Notes under the pieces: generated by a model | The model's input: the letters and a program-made list of their open reading frames with translations, nothing else | Told to the model about the DNA's origin: nothing | The model's database searches: none | Assembly (NCBI GenBank): GCA_032158295.1 | Contig: CM063262.1 | Span: 10,239,977 to 10,303,976 of the forward strand | Source: Pycnopodia helianthoides | Taxonomy: Eukaryota > Echinodermata > Asteroidea > Forcipulatida > Asteriidae | Direction of reading: 5' to 3' | DNA: 64,000 nucleotides | Part shown: positions 45,004 to 56,448 of the stretch, piece after piece | How the letters are laid out: each line of letters begins with the position of its first letter | How positions within the stretch are numbered: the first letter of the stretch is position 1 | Translations under genes and position numbers: made by a program

Positions 45004-45363
45004 AGGCCCTGTAGACTATTGGTAAGATCGAAAAACACAAATGTTCACAGATTCACACATAACTTACACGATTTAAAGTAAGTAATAGTAGAAAGGGTTC
45101 CTTAAAATATTTCTGCCTAAAAGGCTATCGTTTCTGAGAAATGAGTAAAACAATAGTTTTTATCACGCGTGATAAAAACTTGATGTTTGATAAAAACAGA
45201 AAACACATAAGGTCTCTTTTCACTATTTTCTCTTGACCTCGATGACAAATTGAGCTCAAACTTTCACAGGTTTGTTTGTTCATACATATGTTGAATCACA
45301 CAAAACATGAACACTGTCTGCGACTATTTTGTCAGCTCTACCAATCCTGTATAATACCTTTAA
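45000..45363. mobile_element. R14 MITE, full copy
   Basis: TTAAAGGCCCTGTAGACTAT ... AATCCTGTATAATACCTTTAA-type ends. The centre is a TTTTTATCACGCGTGATAAA palindrome. Confidence 0.88.
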
Positions 45364-45937
45364 GAAAAACTCAGCGTCGTCAAAATTGTTTGGAAAAAAA
45401 AAAACAACAACCTGAAAACCAAAAACATTCCAGACATTTGAAATTCTTGGGTGAGTTTCCTCTCGTTTCCTCTCCTCTCTATCTGATCTCTCTTGTCTAG
45501 CATGTATGGATAGAATTCCCCCGACGTCGAAAAAACGAGCTCGTTCACTGCAACGGATTTCTTCCCCTTCTTCTTATCCAAGAAAATGTATTTTGGTTTT
45601 TTGTCAACATGACCGATGAATCTCCTGTCTCGGCGGGGGGCTAAGTGTTGGCACTTCGCCCGGTGTTATGGGGACGCTGGGTGTCAAAATAGAAATGTGA
45701 ACATAATCAGATGTCCTGAAATATTACCACCGCTGTCACCGCGAGAGATGAATGAGTTGCAGAGAATATCATTTGGTTTTTTACGCAATACACTGACGTG
45801 GTATGCACGTGCATTGTGTGGGTAAAAACAAAATAATATTCTTTATTCCTGGTGCAAGTTTAAAAGCTGTCAAATAGAGTTGCAGAGACCAAACCATTTT
45901 AGGGCGGAAGTCATTTTAAGGCAGGCTATACAATGTG
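45364..45937. other. Stretch without a supported gene
   Basis: A 69-codon frame at 45616..45825 (starts MNLLSRRGAKCWHFARCYGD) lies in slightly CpG-richer sequence; no family recognised. Confidence 0.4.
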
Positions 45938-46446
45938 ATTGCTGTCCTGCAGTGGCAGTTATCTTCCTTTCTTAGTATTCCTCCATGTTCTCGGAGGTGC
46001 CACTTTCCTCCTGCCCTCAGGAGCCGATGTCATTGCTGTCCTGCAGTGGCATTTATCTTCGTTTCTTAGTATTCCTCCATGTTCTCGGAGGTGCCACTTT
46101 CCTCCTGCCCTCAGGAGCCGATGTCATTGCTGTCCTGCAGTGGCACTTATCTTCAGTTCTTAGTTCACCTCCGTGTTTTTTTTTCAGGCGTTCCACTTTC
46201 CTCCTGCCCTCAGGAGCCAATGTCATTGCTGTCCTGCAGTGGCATTTATCTTCAGTTCTTAGTACACTTCCATGTTTTTCTTGGGCATGCCACTTTCCTC
46301 GGGCGTGCAACCTTCCTCCTGCCCTCAGGAGCCAATGTCATTGCTGTCCTGCAGTGGCACTTATCTTCAGTTCTTAGTACACCTCCGTGTTTTTTTCGGG
46401 CGTTCCTCTTTCCTCCTGCCCTCAGGAACCCATGTCATTGCTGTCA
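45938..46446. repeat. 93-115 bp tandem array, about five units
   Basis: GCTGTCCTGCAGTGGCA begins units near 45942, 46035, 46129, 46228 and 46343, with TTTCCTCCTGCCCTCAGGA in each. The long frames across it (130 and 252 codons) are products of repetition and are Cys/Ser/Leu-rich with no domain. Confidence 0.95.
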
Positions 46447-47115
46447 AACCATGAGCGCATTATCGTACATTGTACAAAAGGAATGCTATTCGGCAAAATA
46501 CCCCCTCCCCAAAGAGTATGCCCTTGCCCCGCCCCCGTGTCTCTTCTCTCTTGCCGCATCGTTCAATACGGAACTGAAGCTATCCTTATCAGTTGCGTTC
46601 ATTCCTTCATGTGCCGTCTGTTTTCACAGGGAATGTCCCACCTGGTGGGGTTCAGGTGGCGGATGTTTTTCCTCCCAACGGGAGGGTGGTGTTATTGACA
46701 CGTGGAACTTTGTCTTGTCCTTTTTTCTAAAAAATGGATTTTCATTAGGACATCATTTGATTGTGTGTGTATTCAATTCAATTCAATTTAAAGAAAAAAT
46801 GGTTTGTTTAAAAACGTGTATCACAGTTAAAAACTGAATTGCACAAGTTTACATTAAATTTTCGTAAAATGACATCGAACAAAAGTAAACAGTAAACAAG
46901 GAAAGAACAATATGTACATCATTTGTGTACATTGTGTTTGACGTTTGAACAGGTGCAGATGTGTCAATAAAATTGGTATATCTGCTACGCCACGTACAAA
47001 AATGTGATGTTTATAATATTGTAAATATTGTCGGGTCACTGTGAATGTTAAAAAAAATGTACCAATATATCCCGTGTCTGTCCCCAAAATAGCCCGGTTC
47101 CGGATAGAAACTCCA
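46447..47115. other. Stretch without a supported gene
   Basis: Unique sequence; a short (ATTCA)n run at 46775. Nothing recognised. Confidence 0.5.
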
Positions 47116-47245
47116 TGGCAAACCCCTTCTCTCAACAAAAAGTGTACTGGGTTCTTTTACGTACATTACACACTACACTGGACTTGTGGCTTTACGTCCC
47201 ATCCGAAGGACGAAGCAATAATGGTTAAGTTTCTTGCTTAAAGTA
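47116..47245 (-). mobile_element. SINE-L body fragment
   Basis: GGCAAACCCCTTCTCTCAAC, GTGTACTGGGTTCTTTTACG and GGCTTTACGTCCCATCC; the tRNA head lies further right at 47505, separated by an R3 fragment. Confidence 0.75.
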
Positions 47246-47499
47246 AAGAAGTTTTAGAGAAAGGTAATTTTTCACCAAAAAATTTGAATAGGTTTCACGC
47301 ATGAAGCCTTTCTCAGGCATTTGAAAGAACACAAATCGCTATCCAACAAGGGTGTTTTATTCTTTCAATTTTTCGTGCAACTAAGATGACCAATTGAGCC
47401 CAAATTTTCACAGGTTTGTTATTTTATGCATATGTTGAGATACACGGAGTGAGGATACTGGTCTTTGACAAATTACCAAAAGTATACCCTGCCTTTAAG
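47236..47499. mobile_element. R3 MITE, truncated
   Basis: It runs from AAGAAGTTTTAGAGAAAGGT to the intact right end AAGTATACCCTGCCTTTAA. It appears to have been inserted in a SINE-L copy whose two parts flank it. Confidence 0.8.
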
Positions 47500-47502
47500 G
47501 AT

Positions 47503-47800
47503 ACAAGTGTCAAGACCGGGACTCGAACCCACACTCTGCTGGTCAGAAACACCAGAGCTTGAGTCCAGTGCACTTGACCACTCGGCCCACATCAGACAAC
47601 TTGACAACAGACATGACAGAAGTGTCTACAGTTCAGGACCATTACAAGAAATCAAGACCAAGTGTCAAGACCGGGACTCGAACCCATACTCTGCTGGTCA
47701 GAAACAACAGAGCTTGAGTCCAGTGCACTTGACCACTCGGCCCACATCAGACAACTTGACAACACAAGTGTCTACAGTTCAGGACCATTAAAAGAAATCA
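47503..47800 (-). mobile_element. SINE-L tRNA-Leu-like head, tandemly duplicated (~150 bp)
   Basis: Two direct copies (47503..47657 and 47658..47800) each hold the head (minus strand GGCCGAGTGGTCAAGTGCAC, ACTCAAGCTCTG, B box GGTTCGAGTCC) plus the same non-SINE flank CATCAGACAACTTGACAAC ... GTTCAGGACCATTA. The flank was therefore copied with it. Confidence 0.88.
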
Positions 47801-48246
47801 ATGTCAGTCTTGTCTGAGAGGTCAACCGAGAGGTCAACTGCTAAAGACTTGGGGTCAGTATTTTAGAGATTGCCTGATCTTGACCTGCTGGGGACCAAAC
47901 ACATCTGTAAGTCATCTGTCCTATCAAACACCCTTAACCTTTCTACATTGTAGGTCACTGCCAAGTCCCTGCTAAATCAGGTTACTGTGAATTCTATGAA
48001 ACGAACCCCATGTGACGTGTCCTCAATTTTGTGCTGACAGCTCACCCCCCCCCCCCTCCCCTCCCCTCCCCTCCCAAGCCTTTCAATATTTCTGCTAGGC
48101 ATTTAATTTTCAGCAGTAAACCACAAAGGAAACTGACAGGGTAAATTTTAAATGATTTCGGGGTAGAACAAAGAAAAATTGACTTTAGCGTGACTTCAGC
48201 TTAAGCCTGCAAGCTCCGGATTTATTAAAATTTGAGGCTGGAAGGA

Positions 48247-48960
48247 AAAAAAAATCTGGTTCTTTCTTGTACAATGAATATTAGCATCCATTGCTGTTAT
48301 TGGATACATGGAGCATGACCAAGATGGTGGCAGCACGCTAGAGGTCTTTAGTGTTGCTGAGATCTTCCTCACCCATAGTGTTAGCCAGAGGGGTGTCTAG
48401 GTGTCTTTTGGACACCCTGTTCTAAATTTGGACACCCTGTTTTATCTGTCATTTACATGTACATGTAAATGTATTGTAAGTTAATAATTTGGACACCCAG
48501 TTTATAAATTTCCAGCAAATTTGGACACCCTTTTAACCAAATCCTGGCTAAAACCCTGTCCTTACCCATCCCATAGTACAGTCTTCACTTGTTCCTTCAT
48601 TACCCATACCATGGATTATTGTCTCTAAAAATAGTCTGGTTCCTTTTTGTACAATGAATATTAGCACCCATTACTGTTATTGGAGACAGGGAACATGACC
48701 AAGATGGTGGCAGCATTATAAAGGTCTATAGTGATGCTGAGATCCTCCCTACCCATCTCACAGTACAGTCCTCACTTGTTCCTTCATTACCCATACCATG
48801 GATTATTGCCTCAAAAAATAGTCTGGTTCTTTTTTGTACAACGAATATTAGCACCCATTACTGTTATTGGATACAGGGAACATGACCAAGATGGTGGCAG
48901 CATTATAAAGGTCCTCACTTGTTCCTTCATATACCCATACCATGGATTATTGTCTCTGTC
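48247..48960. repeat. ~187-bp tandem array, about 3.5 units, interrupted by R4
   Basis: CTGGTTC landmarks at 48256, 48636 and 48823. Units contain GCACCCATTACTGTTATTGG and CATGACCAAGATGGTGGCAG. The first interval is 193 bp longer, exactly the R4 element plus 8 bp. Confidence 0.93.
48375..48559 (+). mobile_element. R4 hAT-like MITE with 8-bp target duplication
   Basis: 185 bp, starts ATAGTGTTAGCCAGAGG, ends CCTGGCTAAAACCCTGT. CCTCACCC (48367..48374) and CCTTACCC (48560..48567) flank it and differ at one base; the neighbouring unit shows the single-copy site CCCTACCC. Confidence 0.9.
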
Positions 48961-49192
48961 TTCAGATGTCCAGACCTGACCCAGTTACTGTGGTGTCCCA
49001 GGACAATGCCGTGTTGAGTGAATTCTTTGTGTTGGTCAAGAAACTTGAGAATGCATCAACATCACATTGACAGACACATGTTTTACATTGAGGGTGTATA
49101 CACAAAAATGTACATATTCTGTAAGTGTTCTACTGAACTGTTTCTTTCTGTGAAGTTTGTCAAATGAAATCAAATGGAAAGATCGAGACATG

Positions 49193-49362
49193 TTTCAGGC
49201 CTGGAAGTTCATCTTGGAGATGGCAAGGCCATTTTCATTTTGCAAAGGGCACTTCCATTGGAAAAGCTGAAAGTCTATGGGAAACTTTTGAAGGGGCACC
49301 AAGGCCAAGACAATGGGCAACAAGGACCATAGCCTTCTCTGGATTCTATGTAATTCCAGGCC
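49193..49362. mobile_element. CAGGCCTGGAATT MITE, copy 2
   Basis: CAGGCCTGGAAGTTCATCTT ... TAATTCCAGGCCTG, collinear with 25371..25543. Confidence 0.8.
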
Positions 49363-49689
49363 TGATATTTAGTAGAGCAACGTTGTGGGCTTTCCCCATG
49401 TGTTTTTTTTATTGTCCCTTTTCTTTAATATTTCCTGTTAAAAAACATTTTCTACTTGGTGTTCATCTTTGGTTTTAAAAGCCTTCTGGACCGAAGTTTT
49501 CAAAGTTTGGCCTAAGCATGCTGAATTGAAATGAAGTCCTCGTAGTGTTTTTCACTTGGTGTTCATATTTGGTTTTAAAAGCCCTAACTGTGCAGTGTCG
49601 GGTATTCTAAATTGGTCTTTCGCTATGATGTTTAAGAATTTGATCTGAAGTTCCCCCCCCCCCAAATGTAATAATACCAATAATTTATT

Positions 49690-50095
49690 TTTAATTATTT
49701 GGTTTTTACTCTAACACCGATGTATGTAAAGCATTGTATACTCAGTACTTTCACAATCCTATAAAAAAAACACCCAGGCATGTTACTCGGGTGGGATTCA
49801 AACCCACGACCTTTGCCATTCTAGAGCAGATGTCTTACCAACTAGACCACCGAGATTGCCGGTAGCTAGAGGCAGTTCCAATCCTATATTTTAGCAGCGG
49901 GTACCGCAACAATTTAGTAGATGTTAAACTTGCATCGGGGATAAAGAATATTATTTGGTTTTTACCCTAACTTTGATGTATGTAAAGCCATTAAAGTACT
50001 GTATACTCAGTACTTTCCCGAGTCCTGTGAACAAAAAATCCAAAGGCGTGTTTACTCGAGTGGGGTCCAACCTTTGCCTTCTAGAAAACCCTGCA
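49690..50095 (-). mobile_element. Second tRNA-derived SINE family, two direct copies
   Basis: 49690..49870 and 49955..50095 share TTTGGTTTTTACYCTAAC, TGTATACTCAGTACTTTC and the tRNA-like end. On the minus strand the first has A box TGGTCTAGTTGG, B box GGTTTGAATCC and short CTCGG/CCGAG pairing. The anticodon stem does not pair, so it is not a functional tRNA. Confidence 0.75.
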
Positions 50096-50670
50096 GGCTG
50101 CCTGAAATTTGCTTCAATCATCAAATTGAATTTGAAGTTTTTACATCAGCCAAGGAAAACACCGGTCTACATTAATCAGTTAATATATGCTTGAGACTTG
50201 GAAGAACTTTTTTGCAGAAAAAGAAAAAGAAAACGCTTTCGCTCATGTTGCTCCATGAAAATAAAAAACACTTTAATTTCCGTCAGCGAAAGTACAAGAG
50301 TACTTTTGCGTCGTCTTCACTGCCAGATATGAGATTCTGCAATAACCCCTTCCAAAAGGATGAGTCATTAATATCGCTATTAACTTCTCTTTTTTTTTTT
50401 TATACGAGGCCCATCTTGGGCTCTGTGAACAGAGAGACAGCCGTGTGGATTAGATCTAAAAGGATTGGTCTGTGATATGAGTCATCTAGAGTTTACGGTG
50501 ATTATTGGTGAGGAGGGAGGGGGGGTGGGGGGGAAGAGCAAGGTAAATGCACGTTTACATCACGGGCAATTACGCTAAACCCAGATCCCCTTGGATGACC
50601 TGATTGTGAGGGTTAAAGGGACGGTACGAATTTTTGGAATTTTTGTGAATTGAACTGTTTAAAATTCCGT

Positions 50671-51079
50671 TACCAATAGGTGACTTAGATCGACTGCACT
50701 CAATACCCCCTCCTTCCTACCCTAGGTGACTTAGTCAACTGCACTCATACCCCCTCTTCCTTACCATAGGTGACTTGAATCGACTGCACTCATACCCCCT
50801 CTTCCTTACCATAGGTGACTTAGTCAACTGCATTCATACCCCCTCTTCCTTACCATAGGTGACTTTAGTCAACTGCACTCATACCCCCTCTTCCTTACCA
50901 TAGGTGACTTTAGTCAACTGCACTCATACCCCCTCTTCCTTACCATAGGTGACTTAGTCAACTGCACTCATACCCCTCTTCCTTACCATAGGTGACTGTA
51001 GTCAACTGCACTCATACCCCCTCTTCCTTGTCTTACCAAGGTGACTGTAGTCAACTGCACTCATACCCCCTCTTCCTTG
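50671..51079. repeat. ~45-bp tandem array, nine units
   Basis: Unit AGGTGACTTAGTCAACTGCA followed by CTCATACCCCCTCTTCCTTA and CCAT. Some units carry ATCGACTGCA or a GACTGTAG variant. Confidence 0.95.
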
Positions 51080-51534
51080 ATTGCACCATACCTCTTCCCT
51101 ACTTCCCCTTTCCACTCCATTATCATTCTTACATGGCTGATTTTTTCCCGCTTCTTTTTGTCAATGGTCCTCTCACAGGCCTCATGTATGTATGTATGTT
51201 TTAAATGTTAGACCGGATACACTGGGAATGACGGACACACTTGAGCCCATCCCTCAGCGGAATGACAAATGTATCGGTTGAACAATGTGTGTTTGGGATG
51301 AATCACATTGTTCAGATCACTCCAACGAGAGGGCTCTCGACGATGCGATGAGGTTCTGGTCTGAGTGAGAGGCGGTTAAGAAGAAATGTCATCGACGAGG
51401 CAGTTGTTTGGAGGAGATGTAATGGTTGGGGGGGGGGAGTGTGTCTGAACCGAGTTGATTGGGTGTCGTGTCGACGGTTCTCATCACCAGTGATGACTCC
51501 TCATGCAGAGAGATGTAGGCGTGTCACGGCGGAT
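51080..51534. other. Stretch without a supported gene
   Basis: Unique sequence with a poly-G tract at 51430 and a TATGTATGTATGT run at 51185. Confidence 0.5.
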
Positions 51535-51890
51535 CGATTTAGCGCATCGGACTGAAGTTCTGGTGGCTGAATCATCGGGGTGTGGGTTCGAATCCCGGTC
51601 ATGACACTTGTGTCCTTGAGCAAATAGTGTTAGCCAGAGGGGTGTCTGGGTGTCTTTTGGACACCTTGTTGTAAATTTGGACACCCTTTTTCATCTGTCA
51701 TTTACATGTAAATGTATTGTAAGTGAACAATTTGGACACCCAGTTTTTAAATTTCCAGCAAATTTGGACACCCTTTTAGTTTTATCAACTCCTGGCTAAC
51801 ACCTTACTTGAGCAGGACAGGGCAGAGATGCTTCTTGTGATTGATTTAGCTTAGTGCGCTACATGTTTGGCAGCACAGGCTGTATACACT
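51535..51890 (+). mobile_element. SINE-L-type copy split by R4
   Basis: The head (GATTTAGCGCATCGGACT, B box GGTTCGAATCC, then CACTTGTGTCCTTGAGCA) ends at 51622 and resumes after 51806. Confidence 0.8.
51623..51806 (+). mobile_element. R4 hAT-like MITE with perfect 8-bp target duplication
   Basis: 184 bp, AATAGTGTTAGCCAG ... CTGGCTAACACCTTA. CTTGAGCA stands at 51615..51622 and again at 51807..51814; other SINE-L copies have it once. Perfect 8-bp duplication and CAGTG/CAGGG-like ends fit the hAT superfamily. Confidence 0.93.
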
Positions 51891-51924
51891 TTAAGGGAGC
51901 TGAGATGGTTTTTTAAGGATTGAA

Positions 51925-52290
51925 AGGATTTAAATGTTTAAATGGCATTGCTCCACCTTATCTCTCTGATATGTTTCATCTTCGAAACAAAACCACCGTC
52001 AAGGACTCCGTTCTTCTTCCGATAAAACTCGGCTTAACACTCACGAGTCCAGACTAACTTATGGCAAACACGCCTTCTCACACTCTGCTGCTGAACTTTG
52101 GAACAGTCTCCCAATTAATGTCCGTAATTCTTCTTGTATTGTTACATTCAAGAAAAAACTTAAAACTTATCTCTTTCCTAAATTGTAGATTTTTGATTTG
52201 CACTAGCTTGTTTTAACTCATCCATTTCTTTGTTATGCGCTTTGATCATGTTTTGGAAAAGCGCAGTATAAATACCTTTTATTATTATTA
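51925..52290 (+). mobile_element. L2/CR1-type retrotransposon C-terminus and (ATT)n tail
   Basis: 52060..52188 encodes YGKHAFSHSAAELWNSLPIN ... FKKKLKTYLFPKL and a stop, the classic end of an L2/CR1 reverse-transcriptase ORF. The upstream part (NGIAPPYLSDMF) is in another frame, so the copy is decayed. It ends GCGCAGTATAAATAC and (ATT)n. Confidence 0.88.
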
Positions 52291-53800
52291 TTATTAATGG
52301 CCCAGTGACCAGGGGCAATAATGCTGGAGCATCATGAGGGTGACTGAGTGTCGGATTTGAGTGCTATATATTAGAAGCCACTATTATTATTATTATTAAG
52401 ATGTCTAACAAAAACTCACCCTACCCTCGTAGTCCGTTCGCCATATCTCAAAATGGCTAATGGAGTTTGGACAATTTTTTTTAACCCTGTGACCTCCAAA
52501 AAAATGTTGTCCCTTTTTTTTTGGTTGAAATTTGTCCTTGTGGTACGTGTTTGTTCCTATTCCATAAATGAAATTTTGGAGTAGGCTTAACCTGTGTTAT
52601 TCCGGCAAGCATAATTTTTGTTGAAGCAGCTCTAAGAAATTGGGCCCATACGGTATTGGATTGTGTCTTAGTAAATCACTCTGGGGAGTTGAGCAAGAAA
52701 GCAACATTTCTCTCCTTCGTCTCAAGGAAGACAGTTTCAGCCGCTATGACGAGGAACAAAGATGTTGTTGACGTGATTAGGGTCTGTATGTACATGTCGA
52801 TGTAAACACTTCTGTCTCTTTTTGGGAACAAACATTTGCCCAAGATGTATGTAAACACGGAGAGGACTGGACGGATGCCCATCATCTCCTCCAAGACAAA
52901 GAAACTTTCCACATCTCTTTGTTGATCCTCCCTCCCTCCTCATATCGAGGAGACAAAGACCCTCGCCACATTCCGGCATCCCTCCATCCTCCCTCTCTCT
53001 TTCCCCCCCAACGGCATTCATCAAATCTCCCCATCGCCGTCGTAAATCACCCTCACCGTAAACACTTTGGGACAGAGCACAACAAGCAGCGATGCCACTC
53101 CGCACCAGACGCTGGCACGTGGCATCTTGTTTGAAAAGAATCCCCCCGTTCATAAACTTCACCAAAGATATATATATCTCATCTGCTACACAAACAAACC
53201 TGACAAAGTCTGGCATCACGCCTTCTCAGTGTGAGGATCCAGACCCATGTTTTTTTTTTTTTACACCTGCAGTTATATTTGTTTTACCAACAAGACCGAG
53301 AGAGGGTTTCCAAGTTGCCCGTCTGTCAATTAGAAGCGGAGTGGAATTGCCGGCGACTCTGGTATGAGACCCACGTGGGGGAAAAAATCACACCATCTGG
53401 CCTCCCACTACCTCTAGTTGGGCCAACGATTGGTGTAAATATTTTGGGTCACTTCATACGCTGGAATTTCAGTGTTATGACAGGTATCGTGTTTTCAGGA
53501 TATGGGCTCTGTCTATAAATTAGGAGATGGTGAAATAAATGGGGATAGACACGATCTCTGTCCATCTTCTTCGTCTTTCGATTGTGAAGTTCAAGATGTA
53601 TTTTTTCAGGCGTGGACATACTACGATACATGCACAAGTTGTGCACAAACTCCTTAAAGATAGTGCTACATGTGTACATGTACGTGTCATGCAGTGCTTC
53701 ATGTATGTGTTTTTACGCTAGGATTTTGTATTTACGCAGGTTTGCGTATGCGAGGGTGACCAGCAATGCCTATTGTCTCATCTACTCAGCTAGCATAATG
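52291..53800. other. Stretch without a supported gene
   Basis: 52600..52650 is an R5 end. A 160-codon minus-strand frame (52737..53219) is the longest non-repeat frame here but has no recognised domain. 52460..52590 resembles 53800..53945 (AACCCTGTGACCYCC, GTGGTACRTGTTT). Confidence 0.4.
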
Positions 53801-54554
53801 CTACTGGACAACTTTTTGACCCTGTGACCCCCAAACAGATCTTTTTTCCATGTTTTTGTTTAAATCTGTCCCAGTGGTACAATACGTGTTTTTCCGAAGT
53901 GTTCTCCAAAAAATGAAGTTTCTGAGTAGACTAAAACCTGTCTTTGTCATTGTTTTCTTTTGGCCTAAAAACCAGGTTACTTGCTTTTGATTTCATTACA
54001 TGTACAAGTACATCTGGTGTTTGTACTAGAGAATTTATTTGTACTCGTAAGCAAATGTTTTGTTGTATCATTGATAGCAATGGTCATTGTCTGCACTGAT
54101 TTATTGCTGCGTCGAAATAGTTGCTTGCTGAAATGGCGTCCAGCGCTAGTTTCACATTTCAGCTCGAGTGCCCAATCTTGCGCCTTCGGCATTCTGTAAT
54201 CTTTGGTATCAACTTATCATCATACCCAGATTGGCATGATTGGCTCTGATAGGACAAGGAGGGGGTGTGGTGGGGGAAGGAGGTGGGGGGCGTGGCGGGG
54301 GCAGGAATGTTGGTGACGTATGGGGGTGGAGTTTAGTGGGTGTTCCGTGGGGATGTGCCGGTGTTGACATCCAAAGTTACTTGGGAAACCTGTTCTGATG
54401 CACAGAAAATAGGAAAACATACTTGTAAATCGCACTTTGAGGTTTTTATACGATTTACTTACAAATCTGTGCTGGTGCGCATCGCGAATCACTACGTGAC
54501 TCTGCAGTTTTTAGGATTCAAATAGCTGAAAACATTGCTGCTTGCCTCGGCTCA

Positions 54555-54830
54555 CACACACCTCATTCTCAACATGCGACACCCATCTCACTCCAACTCC
54601 ACTGGCTCCCCATTCAAATGCGTGTCGCGTATAAGTTAAATCTTCCTCACGTTCAAAGCTCTTCATGGACTATCTCCAGACTATTTACCTGATCTTCTGC
54701 ATGAATATATTCCTGTTCGTCCTCTTCGTTCTGCCGGCCAGTCCCTCTTGAATGCAAACGACTGTCTTTACAAATTTCTATATGGTCAAAGAGCCTTCAA
54801 CTTCATTGCACTTTCATTATGATTTTCATG
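54555..54830 (+). mobile_element. L2/CR1-type reverse-transcriptase remnant
   Basis: Translated across small shifts: LHWLPIQMRVAYK, FKALHGLSPDYLPDLLHEY and LYGQRAFNFIA, the conserved C-terminal path of L2/CR1 elements. No intact frame. Confidence 0.85.
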
Positions 54831-56180
54831 GGACTTTTGTTTGAATCTACATTTGGTAACAAATTGCTCGGTATATTTCATTGTTGTACATGTATATATG
54901 TTTGTGAAACAAGGACATTGTTCTGCCCACAATGGTTGGTGCCGGAAAACCCAGGCACTCAGGATTCCCAACCACCACTGGCAGAATTTTCTCTGTTTTC
55001 AAAATTTTTAAATTACACTTGCAATTTCCTATCAAAGGTTTTCAACAAAATGTAAAACTGGGTATTTACCAGTAAAAATGGCATCCGAAGCCATTCATTT
55101 TGAGTACTTCTTTGATTTGAGTCTATTCGTATGATCTACCGTGTAACTGATCCATCTCGCAATGGTTTCCAGGGAAACATTTTTTCCACCACTAAATAAA
55201 TCCTGGGCAGAACCCTGCAAGGGCTTGTAACTGACCAGTCATGTCCGACAGTAACACCCTAGGCCATACAGACTCATGGTCACCCTTGTGCTGTGGTCAT
55301 CAGTAGCCACTCATTTGATACTTTGTGATATACCAATAGCTGAATAATGTTGATAAACATTACTCCTTGATGTGGGTAATGTGTCAATCAGAATGGTGGT
55401 TTGCTTCCTGCAGAACGCTTGGCTCAAATGTCAAGCAGGCCGTGTGATTATTCAGGATTTGTTTCCTGAATTCCGGATTTTTCTCAAATTCTCCTTGAGT
55501 CTTCTGTTTTAAAAAAAAAAAATTTATATCAGGAGCAAATGTGAACAATAGCCCAACAGTTACGAGGTCAGTGGATTGAATGAAATTAGAATCAGACTGA
55601 AGGCTCTTGAAAAAAGGAAACTCTGATGGGCTGATCAAATGGTTCACTGCGGATCAGATTTGCTAGACAAGTATAACAGACAACAAAGATGGTATCAAGG
55701 AAACACTGGTTTATGTAAGAAAGAGAGAAGTAAAGCAACCACCACAAAGTAGTCCACATTGTGTCCAAACCTGTCCTTTTGTCTCTTTGATCGGGGCTTG
55801 AATTTGTTAAGAAATCTGCAGAAAGCTTGGCTAAAATGTCAGACAGGCATGTGATTTTCATGAATTTTTTCCCCGATTTCAGGATTTCCTCAGAATTTCC
55901 TTGAGCCTTAAGATTTTCTCGAAAGGAGTAGAGTAGTCAACAAAGAGAGAAAGAAATAGTCCACATTGCGTCCAAACTTGGCGCTTTGTCTTTCTGATCG
56001 AGCTTGATTTTTGTAAAATTTGGCCGAAGCATGCTGAATTAAAAGGTGGTCCTCAGAATGTTTTTGACTTGGTGTTTATCCATGCTTTTAAAAGCCCCCA
56101 CTGTACAATCTGTTCTGATGTCTAGTAGCTCCTTGTATAAAGGCATTTATAAAGACTTTGGGTCTTTTGAGTATGCCTCC
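54831..56180. repeat. Low-copy repeat field
   Basis: 55400..55510 and 55810..55920 are related (GCTTGGCTMAAATGTCA, TCCTTGAGYCTT). 56015..56110 matches 49495..49605 (AGCATGCTGAATT, GACTTGGTGTTTAT). No gene. Confidence 0.55.
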
Positions 56181-56199
56181 ATATTTGCCTCTGCTTCAT

Positions 56200-56335
56200 T
56201 GTGTCTTATTTAATTCTCATTCTTGAAGTTCTGTATGCATCTTTGTTCAATTGACCTTCTCTTTAATTACTTGTATGTACTTTTTTGCAATATGGAAATA
56301 AATGTTGAGTTGAATTGAATTGAATTTTGGACATT
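56200..56335 (+). mobile_element. Retroposon 3' tail with (TTGAA)n
   Basis: AATTACTTGTATGTACTTTT, then a tail of GAATTGAATTGAATT. A similar tail ends at 62455. Confidence 0.5.
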
Positions 56336-56448
56336 CAATGGTTTTAATATCTTCATAATTTTTGTGAACTTGATCTGAAAATTATATACTTTTTCTTTTC
56401 TTTTTGATGTGTTTTTATTGAATGGTATTATTTTGTTGTTTATTGCAG

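Noticed and set aside
46079..46837. 252-codon plus-strand open frame
   Set aside because: It runs through the 93-115 bp tandem array and is Cys/Ser/Leu-rich with no domain; repetition explains it.
49760..49865. tRNA gene on the minus strand
   Set aside because: Anticodon stem does not form and a direct second copy with the same non-tRNA flank shows it is a SINE.
52737..53219. 160-codon minus-strand frame
   Set aside because: No recognised family, Arg/Gly/Glu-rich low-complexity centre, no splice or start context that helps; left unannotated.
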